A stretch of 64,000 bases of DNA from F1-120-MAGs238 sp964484185 (lineage in GTDB: Bacteria; Planctomycetota; Phycisphaerae; Phycisphaerales; UBA1924). Shown here in pieces: positions 43,827 to 53,200 of the stretch (position 1 is its first letter; each line of letters starts with the position of its first letter). The notes under the pieces were generated by a model. The model had not been told where the DNA came from, made no database searches, and was given only the letters and a program-made list of their open reading frames with translations. The position numbers and the translations under genes are program-made. The DNA lies in assembly GCA_964484185.1 (NCBI GenBank), contig CAZAEQ010000008.1, forward strand, positions 75,315 through 139,314, written 5' to 3'.

Positions 43827-44041
43827 CCTTAGCCCCTTGTCATAAACAATACCGATCCGTGGTGTGGCCACTTGAGCAATGCACAGTTTCAAGCCGCGAA
43901 TTGTCCACTTGCCAAGCGCATCGTACCAGACGTGTTCCAAACGTCAAGGTGGGTAACTGGACGAAAGCGATTATTAGTTGCTGCGTTTTCGCGGTGTGCA
44001 TCCACTCTGTCACATTACAAAGCGACCGATATTCTCCCGTC

Positions 44042-46912
44042 TTGCAATTCAACATTGCCACATCCTGGCTTGCCCGACTCTGGGGTGGTCGCCACGCGTG
44101 CCGCCTACTTGAAGTCTCGTTCGATGACGCCTCGATCCGCGCCGTGAGCGCGAACACCTCAATCGTCATTCCGCTCGCCAAAGTCGCGATCCTGCAACAG
44201 ATTCCAAATATGGTTTGGAACAGTTTGCAATTCACGTTGAGGGACGGATCGGAAGTGAGATTTGGTGGGTTTAGCGATAGAGCGGCTCGTCGCTTTGTTT
44301 TTGCGGCCACTTTGGCGTCCTTGGGCTCGGAGGCTGCAGAACTCCAGAGACAATTTGAGGCTCCCGGCGGAAGGGAGCAGTATCTCACCCACCGCCTGTT
44401 TGAAAAGTGGATGTCTTTCGGTGGGCCGATCACGGGTCAGCTCACAGGAGAGTGGTATGAACCTGATCTCCCGACTCCGCCTTCAAAGCGTTTGCTTATT
44501 CTACAGGACATTGTCGCAAACGGAGAAGCCGCTCGTTCGTCTAGAAACCGCGCGTACGTTGCTAAGCAGGTAACCAAGCACAAAGACCTCTTTGAACGAC
44601 TTCTGGGCTACCCGCTCAATGCCGACCAGATCGATGCGATTTTGCATGATGAGGATCGCGCCCTAGTTGTTGCAGGGGCGGGAACTGGCAAGACAAGCAC
44701 GATCGTCGGGAAGACGATGCACATCTTGAACGAAGGGCTCGCCAAGCCCGAGGAGATACTGCTGTTGGCATTCACGCGCAAGGCCGCTCAGGAAATGCAA
44801 GAGCGCCTCGAAGCACTATCGGCCAAGGGAATCAACGTGAAGACGTTTCACGCTTTGGGTTCGCAGACGATCGCCAATGCCACCGGCAAAGCGCCGACGC
44901 TCTCGAAGCTGGCGGAGGATGAGAAGGCGCTCAGTGCGACCTTGCGCCGATTCGTGGATGAACTGCTGAACGAGCCGGGGCAGCAAGACTCGCTCATTGA
45001 ATTCATTTCCTACTTCCGTTATCCGTATCACCCACCTGAGTCATTCCCGAGTCAACACCATTATCTCCAGCACATCGCTGGCCATTCGATGCGGACGCTG
45101 CGCGATGAGCGGGTCAAGAGCCTTGAAGAATCTGTCATCGCCAACTGGCTCACGTTGCATGGGATCAGGTACCAATATGAGCGGCCCTATGAACACGACA
45201 CTGCGTCGGTGCAGTATCGCCAGTATCTCCCCGACTTCTACCTGCCTGACTATGGGGTCTACATCGAGCACTTTGGCATCAACAAGGAGGGAAGGCCCCC
45301 ACCGTGGTTCGAGAACCCTGAGAAATACCTTGAGGGAATGAAATGGAAACGTCAACTCCATCGGGAGAAGAAGACCAAGCTGGTTGAGACATTCTCGTAT
45401 TTCCATCGTGAAGGTCGGCTGCTCAAAGAACTCGAGAAGGCACTCGTCGCCATGGGAGTCGTGATTGGAACGATCTCGCCTGCTGAGCTTGGCCCACTCC
45501 TGCAGCAGAAGCCCATCATGGACCCGTTTGTCCAGTTGCTGAGTTCGTTCCTAAGTCTTTACAAAGGTAATGCGTGGACTCAGGCGGAGGTGGACGCTCG
45601 CGTGGCGGCCGCCAACGACGAGCGTGCAACGCGGTTCCTGGCTGTGTTTGTCGCCGTTCTGAGTAAGTACCAGAGGTCGCTCAACGACGAAAAGGCGATC
45701 GATTTCAGTGACATGATTACGGAGGCAGCAGGCCACATCGGAGCCGGCCGACATGCTCCGGGCTATCGCTACATACTGGTGGATGAGTTTCAGGATATCT
45801 CCCGCGGGCGAGCGAGGCTGCTCACAGCGCTGCTCGACCAAGTTCCCGGCTCGAAACTCTTCGCTGTCGGTGATGACTGGCAATCCATTTACCGATTCAC
45901 CGGCAGCGATATCGATCTCATGACCCGGTTCTCTGACCACTTTGGATTCACTCGGCGCACTGACCTGAAAGAAACGCACCGGTTCAACGACAAGCTGCTG
46001 AAGGCAAGCTCCAAGTTCATCATGTCCAATCCGCAGCAGCTCAAGAAAGACCTCGTTGCCCGTCGGACTTCCGATCTGCCCGCCATAGAGATTGTTTCTG
46101 TGGGACAGGCAACCAAGAAAGATGACAAGGAAAGTGATGTCAACACAGACGTTCTCGCCTTCACACGGGCGCTTCGCACGATTGCGCAAGAGTGCCGAGA
46201 GCCGAGCATCGATGTGCTTGTCCTTGGCCGCTATCACTTCGTGCTCGATGAGTACAAGCTCGCCAAGTCCCCAGATCCAAGACTGAGGCTCAGGTACAAC
46301 TCGGTGCATCAGGCAAAAGGACTTGAGGCCGACTACGTCGTCGTCCTGGATGTCGTGGGCGGTCGGTATGGCTTCCCCACTGAAATTGTGGACGATCCGC
46401 TTCTGGACCTCGTACTGGCAGGTCGCGGGCCCTATCCCAACGCCGAAGAACGACGACTCTTCTATGTTGCCATCACGCGCGCCAAGCAGAAAACCTTCAT
46501 CCTAACGAAAGACGCTGAACGCTCGGTGTTCGTGGACGAACTCGAACAACCTTCATTCAAGGGACTAGTCGTCGCCTCGGGTGCAGCAACTCGCATGGCG
46601 TCATGCCCTACTTGCAAGGGTGGCAGGTTCGTGAAGCGCGAAGGCGAATGGGGTGCGTTTTGGAGCTGCTCGAATTTCCCGCTTTGCACGTCGAAGGCAC
46701 GCGCGTGTCCTTGGTGCGGTGTCGGCGCGTTTGTGGCGGGGCGAAACGAATATCAGTGTGCAAACAGTGAATGCAAGAGAACAACACCAGTTTGCTCTCA
46801 GTGCAAGATTGGTGCGATGGTGCCGCGACAGGGTAAGTTTGGAAGATTCTTCGGATGCACAGAATGGCGATCGGAAGGTGCGAGGTGTGACTATACCCGC
46901 GACCGAATTTGA
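44042..46912 (+). CDS. HelD-like (helicase IV) protein with possible nuclease insert and zinc ribbons
   Basis: About 956 aa from a TTG at 44042 (start uncertain; the frame continues upstream across the methylase start). The N-terminal region resembles E. coli helicase IV (VIPLAKVAILQQIPNMVWNSLQF). Then: Walker A VAGAGTGKTST (about 210), LLLAFTRKAAQEMQERL, TFHALGSQTI, an inserted stretch with YLPDFYLPDYGVYIEHFG (about 394-412, PD-(D/E)XK-like), Walker B YILVDEFQDIS (about 577), ETHRFNDKL, SVHQAKGLEADYVVVLD and RRLFYVAITRAKQKTF. The end carries topoisomerase-type zinc ribbons (CPTCKGGRFVKR, CPWCGVGAF, CSQCKIGAMVPR). HelD-like proteins may repair or attack DNA; the setting suggests defence. Confidence 0.85.
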   Translation: MQFNIATSWLARLWGGRHACRLLEVSFDDASIRAVSANTSIVIPLAKVAILQQIPNMVWNSLQFTLRDGSEVRFGGFSDRAARRFVFAATLASLGSEAAELQRQFEAPGGREQYLTHRLFEKWMSFGGPITGQLTGEWYEPDLPTPPSKRLLILQDIVANGEAARSSRNRAYVAKQVTKHKDLFERLLGYPLNADQIDAILHDEDRALVVAGAGTGKTSTIVGKTMHILNEGLAKPEEILLLAFTRKAAQEMQERLEALSAKGINVKTFHALGSQTIANATGKAPTLSKLAEDEKALSATLRRFVDELLNEPGQQDSLIEFISYFRYPYHPPESFPSQHHYLQHIAGHSMRTLRDERVKSLEESVIANWLTLHGIRYQYERPYEHDTASVQYRQYLPDFYLPDYGVYIEHFGINKEGRPPPWFENPEKYLEGMKWKRQLHREKKTKLVETFSYFHREGRLLKELEKALVAMGVVIGTISPAELGPLLQQKPIMDPFVQLLSSFLSLYKGNAWTQAEVDARVAAANDERATRFLAVFVAVLSKYQRSLNDEKAIDFSDMITEAAGHIGAGRHAPGYRYILVDEFQDISRGRARLLTALLDQVPGSKLFAVGDDWQSIYRFTGSDIDLMTRFSDHFGFTRRTDLKETHRFNDKLLKASSKFIMSNPQQLKKDLVARRTSDLPAIEIVSVGQATKKDDKESDVNTDVLAFTRALRTIAQECREPSIDVLVLGRYHFVLDEYKLAKSPDPRLRLRYNSVHQAKGLEADYVVVLDVVGGRYGFPTEIVDDPLLDLVLAGRGPYPNAEERRLFYVAITRAKQKTFILTKDAERSVFVDELEQPSFKGLVVASGAATRMASCPTCKGGRFVKREGEWGAFWSCSNFPLCTSKARACPWCGVGAFVAGRNEYQCANSECKRTTPVCSQCKIGAMVPRQGKFGRFFGCTEWRSEGARCDYTRDRI

Positions 46913-46938
46913 TACCACTGTCAGATCCTCTCCCGCCG

Positions 46939-48048
46939 CTATCTTGATTTGCGCTTCCGCTTTGTGAACTTGGGATTGCTCGCAACTGGCGTAATAGACA
47001 CTGGCTTTGTCGGCCCGAATCGTTGCTTTAGGTTCACACGGGTGTTACCAGCGAATGTTGGTATTTGTGCCTCCTGATCCGAGTTCAGCAAGGCCTGTTC
47101 CAAAGTCGCGGCCGGACCAAAAGCAATGACAGGATGCTCAGCGATCTTCCACTCGCCAGCGGACCGATTAAGTCCTGCTGCGGGGACTAGGGCAAGCGGC
47201 GATGTTAATAGTCGAAGTAGCTTCGAGTCTCCCGTTGGCCGTTCGCACTTTTCCCACCCTTCTCCGGGCAAGTGCGTGACGGGTATCGAGGTCTCTAACG
47301 AACCTTCTACATATTCGTCAGTCTGGTTGGACGAGGCGGTAGTTTCAAACACTTCCCGCAATCCGCGATACCACGACCAATCCAACGATACTGCAATTTT
47401 GAAAGGGGGCAAAGAGGGCGACGCACCAATGGAAAGTGTGACTCCCCGAGGTTGCTCTGTCAACTTGGCGGTACTGAATAGGTCGTCATCAAGGCCATGT
47501 TCGCGGAATCTAATGGAGATTTGTTCCAACAGGTCCGCGACGCTGGGGTTACCCAGGTCGATCGTGCGAACTGCGAGCAAATCGCCCCACTTCGTGCCAA
47601 CTGGAAACTCCAACTGATTCTCGATTCCAATTCTGAATGTCGAGTACGCAATAAAGATCTCGCAAAAAATATCTGGCGGCACCTCGGGCGAACCATCCGA
47701 AAGGAGGCTGCAACATCTGATTTTCTTGATGCGAGCCTTCTTGAGGGCAGGCTTAGTGAAGCCAGAACTGCTGTAGAGGATTCCATAGTTCGCACCGTAC
47801 GACTCAACCTGTGCGATCATCGTTTCAATCGCGATTGATCCCTGGCGTTTTTTGTGATCCTTGCAACTCACTAAGATTTTGAACGGTCCCACTCCGGGCA
47901 CTGACATTTCGATCCACAGGTCTGCTTGCCTCGGCTCACCAGAGTGTATATCTGGAACGTTGTGATCAAACATCACCCTTGCGTTGGGGTCCATTTTCAG
48001 TATGTGTTTGTACACAGCTTCTTCAAACAGCTTTCCTGGCGTTGGCAT
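46939..48048 (-). CDS. Mrr-like restriction endonuclease-fold protein
   Basis: A 369-aa protein. The N-terminal 110 residues fit the Mrr/PD-(D/E)XK fold: GKLFEEAVYKHI (Glu 10), RQADLWIEM (Asp 43), KILVSCKDHKKRQGS with Lys 63 preceded by S-C rather than E-C, and a helix with IAQVESYGANYGILYSSSGF. The remaining 260 residues are unrecognised. The SCK variant of the ExK motif occurs in some restriction-like proteins. Possible role is a modified-DNA or phage-DNA nuclease. It converges with the helicase gene (26-nt gap). Confidence 0.75.
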   Translation of the reverse strand: MPTPGKLFEEAVYKHILKMDPNARVMFDHNVPDIHSGEPRQADLWIEMSVPGVGPFKILVSCKDHKKRQGSIAIETMIAQVESYGANYGILYSSSGFTKPALKKARIKKIRCCSLLSDGSPEVPPDIFCEIFIAYSTFRIGIENQLEFPVGTKWGDLLAVRTIDLGNPSVADLLEQISIRFREHGLDDDLFSTAKLTEQPRGVTLSIGASPSLPPFKIAVSLDWSWYRGLREVFETTASSNQTDEYVEGSLETSIPVTHLPGEGWEKCERPTGDSKLLRLLTSPLALVPAAGLNRSAGEWKIAEHPVIAFGPAATLEQALLNSDQEAQIPTFAGNTRVNLKQRFGPTKPVSITPVASNPKFTKRKRKSR

Positions 48049-48078
48049 GCTCCGTCCCCCACTATTTCCAAAGTCTGT

Positions 48079-48297
48079 TCAGCCGTCCTCAACTTCAAAC
48101 CCGACCATCTTCGCCAGCAATAGGACCGCCCCCTCGTACTCCGGGTGCTTGGCAATCCACCGCTCACCTGAGTTGGTCACGGCGTCGATCATCCACATTT
48201 CTGCCCCATCGGGCATGATGAATTGCACCTCCCCGATGTGGAGCCGTAGGCTGGCGCGGAGGGTGTCGAGGATTGTAATAAGTAGATGGGTGCGCAC
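48079..48297 (-). CDS. Small protein of unknown function
   Basis: 72 aa, ending 30 nt upstream of the Mrr-like gene start and beginning 3 nt after the next gene, so the three probably form a leftward operon. Short strands and a C-terminal helix (GAVLLLAKMVGFEVEDG) are visible. Not recognised. Confidence 0.55.
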   Translation of the reverse strand: MRTHLLITILDTLRASLRLHIGEVQFIMPDGAEMWMIDAVTNSGERWIAKHPEYEGAVLLLAKMVGFEVEDG

Positions 48298-48300
48298 GGG

Positions 48301-48552
48301 TTACCCATTAACCTTCCGCAAGAACGCAGAGATCGCCTTCTTCGCGGTCCGTTCTTGAGCGGCGGTTGGCTTGTCCGACCACGCGAAATTATCCACGAAA
48401 GCGCCCTCATCGATTTCAACAGCCAACTTGCTGGGGCGCTTCGCGTCCATCTCCGTGAACAGCTCCGCAACGAACCGCGGATTCTTGGTATGCACCACAT
48501 AGCTTCGACCGGACGCGCCATTACCGACGATGAAGTTTTCGTGCTTTGCCAT
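48301..48552 (-). CDS. Small protein of unknown function
   Basis: 83 aa from the ATG at MAKHENFIVG; a further upstream ATG at 48594 is possible. Contains GRSYVVHTKNPRFVAEL and an Ala/Lys-rich C-terminal helix. First gene of the probable operon with the 72-aa protein and the Mrr-like nuclease. Not recognised. Confidence 0.55.
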   Translation of the reverse strand: MAKHENFIVGNGASGRSYVVHTKNPRFVAELFTEMDAKRPSKLAVEIDEGAFVDNFAWSDKPTAAQERTAKKAISAFLRKVNG

Positions 48553-48770
48553 CGCGGAATATAGGGCAGCGGACACGATCGATGCAGTCGCCAACGGACC
48601 CCACCCACGCGGTCATGCGAATTATTTGCAACTTTATTGGCGGAACTCCGTACAAGTGGGTGAGGCATTAGATCGGTGTGGGCCTTTTTGGGTTGCTGAT
48701 TCATTGCCGCAGTGATCGTTGTTCGTGTGCGTTACTTTCTGTACATAGACGAATCATCGAAAGGACAGCC

Positions 48771-49949
48771 ATGAATTGTTTCCATTTTCGGAACTGGTTG
48801 GGGATTGGTATTTTGGTTCTTTTGCCATCGACTGCGTGGGCGCAGTGGACGGTCACAAGTTTGAATCCACCTGGGGCGACAGTGTCAGGCATTTATGGCG
48901 GCTCAGGCACCTTTCAAGCTGGGTACGCCGAAGTGAACGGTGTTGGACGTGCAAGTCTTTGGAACGACACCGCTGGATCATGGGTCGATCTGAATCCACT
49001 GGGTTGTTGGTTCTCGATCGCGACCGGCAATTCCGTGGACCAGCAGGTGGGGTACGTCAACGGCGGATCGGGTGGACACGGGGTGACGTTTACGGCCAGT
49101 CTGTGGAGAGGTACGGCGAACTCTTGGGTGGATCTCCATCCCCTTGGGCGCACAGATTCCCAAGCGTTTGCAACGTCAGGCGGGCAGCAGGTGGGATGGA
49201 CGGATGGCCGCGCCAGCCTCTGGAGTGGAACTGCGGAGTCTTGGGTAGATCTCAGTCCGTTTGGCTCGTCATATTCTGACGCTCACGGCGTTGGCGACGG
49301 CCAACAAGTGGGCCGTGCCGTGTTCGACGATGTTTACCATGCGTCTCTCTGGACGGGAACAGCCGCTTCATGGGTGGACCTGCATCCAGCAGGAGCGTCT
49401 TATTCCTTCGCGGTCGGTGTTTCAGGCCTTCAGCAGGTCGGCCACGCCCGCATTGGCGAGTCGCAGCACGCCAGTCTTTGGCATGGAACCGCAGAGTCTT
49501 GGATTGATCTTCACCCATTAGGCGCGACGGCCTCCTTTGCAAGCGGCATATTTTGTGGCCTGCAAGTCGGAAGCGTCGAAATTGGAGGCTCGAGGCACGC
49601 GAGCCTTTGGAGCGGGACTGCAGAATCCTGGGTAGATCTCCAGGCTTTGCTGCCTGCATATGAGAACACGTCGGCATATTCAATTTGGTGTGAGGAAGGC
49701 GCGACGTACGTTGCTGGATCCGGAATAAATGTAACTACGGGCCGAGCTGAGGCTCTGCTGTGGAGGCTTGCGAGCGCTCTACCTTGTCGCGCAGATTTCA
49801 ACGCGGACGGCGCTCTCGATTTCTTCGACTATCTCGATTTCGTGGATGCGTTTAGCAACGATCAGGCCTCTGCCGACTTCAACGGTGACGGCACCATCGA
49901 CTTTTTCGACTATCTTGATTTTGTAGATGCTTTCAGTATCGGTTGCTGA
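48771..49949 (+). CDS. Secreted repeat protein with GC-type dockerin tail, cargo of element A
   Basis: A 392-aa exported protein. The signal peptide ends at about residue 26 (GIGILVLLPSTAWAQ). Six repeats of about 45 aa each contain ASLWxGTAxSWVDLHPLG (residues about 60-320). The last 55 residues are two EF-hand-like loops (DFNADGALDFFDYLDF and DFNGDGTIDFFDYLDF) and a final GC, closely similar to the tail of the chromosomal propeller protein at 8479-11208. It is probably sorted to the envelope by the same host pathway. Function unknown; a surface role such as phage receptor masking is only a guess. Confidence 0.85.
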   Translation: MNCFHFRNWLGIGILVLLPSTAWAQWTVTSLNPPGATVSGIYGGSGTFQAGYAEVNGVGRASLWNDTAGSWVDLNPLGCWFSIATGNSVDQQVGYVNGGSGGHGVTFTASLWRGTANSWVDLHPLGRTDSQAFATSGGQQVGWTDGRASLWSGTAESWVDLSPFGSSYSDAHGVGDGQQVGRAVFDDVYHASLWTGTAASWVDLHPAGASYSFAVGVSGLQQVGHARIGESQHASLWHGTAESWIDLHPLGATASFASGIFCGLQVGSVEIGGSRHASLWSGTAESWVDLQALLPAYENTSAYSIWCEEGATYVAGSGINVTTGRAEALLWRLASALPCRADFNADGALDFFDYLDFVDAFSNDQASADFNGDGTIDFFDYLDFVDAFSIGC

Positions 49950-49962
49950 CGAGTTCGTTCGA

Positions 49963-50238
49963 TCAGCGGACAGAGTCCATGAAGTCGCCGGTGGACCCGC
50001 CCAAGTGCGGCAACGCCGAGGGACCAAGGTTTCGCACCAGTTTGGCCTCCCCACTCTTGCCATTCCAAGGGGCCGTTAGTTCGTACTCCCATCGTGTCCA
50101 GACCTGCGTCTCGCGGTCGGCCATCAGGGTCACGAAGCGAAGCGATCAGGGAACAACGCTGTACGCGGCGATCAACGTCAGTCCAGGGATTGGACCGTCG
50201 AGGAGGGTGATCCAACGGATTAGGCGGCGACGGGACAT
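49963..50238 (-). pseudogene. Possible broken small gene with an in-frame stop
   Basis: The minus frame starting at 50238 encodes MSRRRLIRWITLLDGPIPGL and a hydrophobic stretch, meets TGA at 50146-50148, and then continues in the same frame through LMADRETQVWTRWEYEL to a stop at 49963. Restoring the TGA would give one 91-aa protein. It could also be a 30-residue peptide followed by a separate small gene. Homology is not recognised. Confidence 0.32.
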
Positions 50239-50282
50239 GGAAACAATATAGGTTTGTCTCAGATTGGTGATTACTGTTGTCC

Positions 50283-53200
50283 ATGCGAATCTCGGATCAG
50301 CTTGACCAAATGAGCCCTGTCGAACTTAGCGCGATGTTAGATCGTGCACGAGTTGAGGGCTGGACGCAGCTGGCTCTCTTCGACGAGGAATCATGGGAAG
50401 GTCTAAGCCACAACGGTCAGTTGGATTACCTTGATCACTGGCCAATTTCGCGGATTGCGATTACCCCTGCGTTGACCGAATCCCAATTAGCACAGATTTC
50501 TCGGATGAAGTCTCTTACATATCTCGTAATTGGAGGCATACGAGTGGGTCCCGATGGAGCCCAACTTCTTGCGAATACCCTGTCCTTGACCCAGTTGGAC
50601 TTGCACTTGTGTAGCGTTGGAAATGATGGGGCGAAAGCTCTTGCCACATTGCCGTTGCTGACCACGCTCACCCTGGCAGGTGATTCGATCGGCGGGGATG
50701 GGCTTCGACAACTCGCGTTATTACCAGGGCTAATCAATCTCTCCCTGAAGTACACGCCAATTGACGCGGATAGTGGACAGATCTTCTCTCTATTCCGTAA
50801 CTTGAGAACCCTTGACCTCTCAATGCAGTTCGGGCTGCGCAAATCAGGAATTGAATTTCTTACGCACCTTCCGTCTTTACGACGGCTCGCACTAAAGGAA
50901 AACGGCCTCGACGACGAACACGCTCGTCTGATATCGACTCTATCGGATCTGCAAGAACTCGATCTCTGCGAAAACAGGATTGGTCTCGAAGGGATCCGGC
51001 ATCTCTCCAAACTTACTGCTCTTGAACGCCTTGATCTCGGTGCGATTGGACTCAGCGATAGGGAAGCAGTAGCACTATCCGAATTCGCTCGACTTCAATC
51101 TTTGGCGCTTGGCGGGACTAGACTGAGCGTGGAGGGCATGCGGTCGATCTCTCGAATGTCATCGCTCAAGGAATTAGATCTCAGGTCCTGCGGAGTTGAC
51201 GACGAAACCGCCCAAGTACTCGCCTCTCACTCTGGGCTCACAAATCTCAATCTTTCCTTCAACAGAATCGGAGATAGCGGGGCGGCGGCACTTGGTCAGA
51301 TCAAGGGATTGAAGGACCTCCGACTACGCGACAATCGAATAGGCGATGATGGCGCACACGGCTTGGCTGGACTCGAACATTTAGAAGTACTGAATCTCAA
51401 CTCAAATCGCCTTGGACCGAGTGGTGCAACGGCGCTAGCACAATTGAGGCGACTAACGAGACTCAACCTCGGCGGCAATCGCATTGGCGATGATGGGGCA
51501 ACATCGCTTTCGAGTCTTCGGCGCCTTTCATTTCTAGATATCAGCGGGAACAGCGTGGGAAGTGCAGGATTTCGGGCCATTTGCGACCTTTCCAACTTAG
51601 TCTCATTGGATGCTCACACGAACAACATTTCAGATGACGGGATTCCAAGCGTTCCGCAACTTGCAAACCTTGTGCGAATCAACCTAAGTGACAATCAGAT
51701 TGGCGATGTCGGTGTGCGAGGGTTAGGCAAGCTTCCAAACCTCAAACGCATTCATCTGGCAGGCAACATCATTAGCGAAGTCGGAGTCGTCGAACTGAGG
51801 AATCTTCAAAAGCTTACTTGTCTAGACCTATCGAATAACCTGATCAAACTTACGCCCAAGCTGATAGGGACCCTTGAAACTCTGAAACGACTCACAGAAC
51901 TTCACCTCACAAAGAACCCAGACTTTGAGGTTGGGGGAGATTTGCCTGCTAAGAACCCACTCGTTGTGCTGGACCGCTTGCGATCAAAATTGGCGGGAAC
52001 GAGCAGGCCTTGGCGGGAAGTAAAGATTGCACTTCTCGGCGATGGGGAAGTCGGTAAATCAATGATCCGCTGGCGGCTTAGCGGGTTGCCGGATGAATTA
52101 CCACCTCGAGCGCAAGATCGCACGCGCGCCTGGGAGCGACGATCGATGACGTTCGCGGTCGAGGCTGGTGGTTCGGTCAGCGAAGCGAACGCGGAAGATC
52201 GCGAAATCACGGCTCATTTATTTGATTTTGGCGGGCAGTCGTTTCTTTGGGGTTCGCATCGCCTCTTTCTTGGGATCAAACGTTCGCTGTATACCGTAGT
52301 TGCTCGCGCCGATATTCCACTCGAAGGCAGCGGTAATAGGGTCGTTCATTGGATTCGCATGGTGGCTGCGATGCGAGAAGAAACCATTTGTGCGATGGCT
52401 GAAGATGAGTTTCAGAGGAGACTGGAGCGTGACGATCCTGACCTGGATCGGAAAAAATCAGCATATGTCGAACGGAGAATTAAGGACCTCAACTTGATCT
52501 TGCCGTGGCCTCCCGTGGCAGTAGTTATTACACATTCACGTACACGCGTCCGCGCCGAATTCGACGCCGAGTTGAACCTCCTGAAGGTCTCGCTTCATGA
52601 ATTCGCACGGACATTTGGCGAGATTCCACTTCAGATAGTGGATATCGGGGACAAAGTTCAGGGCTCGGAGTCAGACGTTGAAGAAATTCGGTCCTTATTG
52701 CATGATATCTTGGTCGAAAGCAAGGCCATCTCGGAGCTATGGACCTCAACAGCCACCCCTGCATTCTTCTCTCTCCGAAACGCGTTGGCCGAAAGGTTCC
52801 CACTCAAACATGCGGCCAATCGCATTGACGAACAACTAGTACCTTGGATTACGGTTCAAGAGTACTTGGACGATATTTCCCGCGACATGGGAGATCCCGA
52901 ACTAGCTCTCGCATACCTACCAGAATTGCGTGATGTTGGAATCATACATTGGGTTGGCGATGTAGGCGAACATCTTGTTGGTGCTGGGGATCGTGTACGC
53001 GACCTTATCTTTAACCCCGCTTGGGCGGCGGGCCCCATGTGTGAGATTCTTTGGCACACGGGTACCCAAGAAATCGTCGGGGTCTTTCCGCGATCTGATC
53101 TTATACGTGCGCTCAGAAAGCACATGGGAGTTCCAGCCGCGCGAAGCGCGTTTGCACACTCTGACCAGCGACTTCTTGAACTGATGATTGCGTCCAAACT

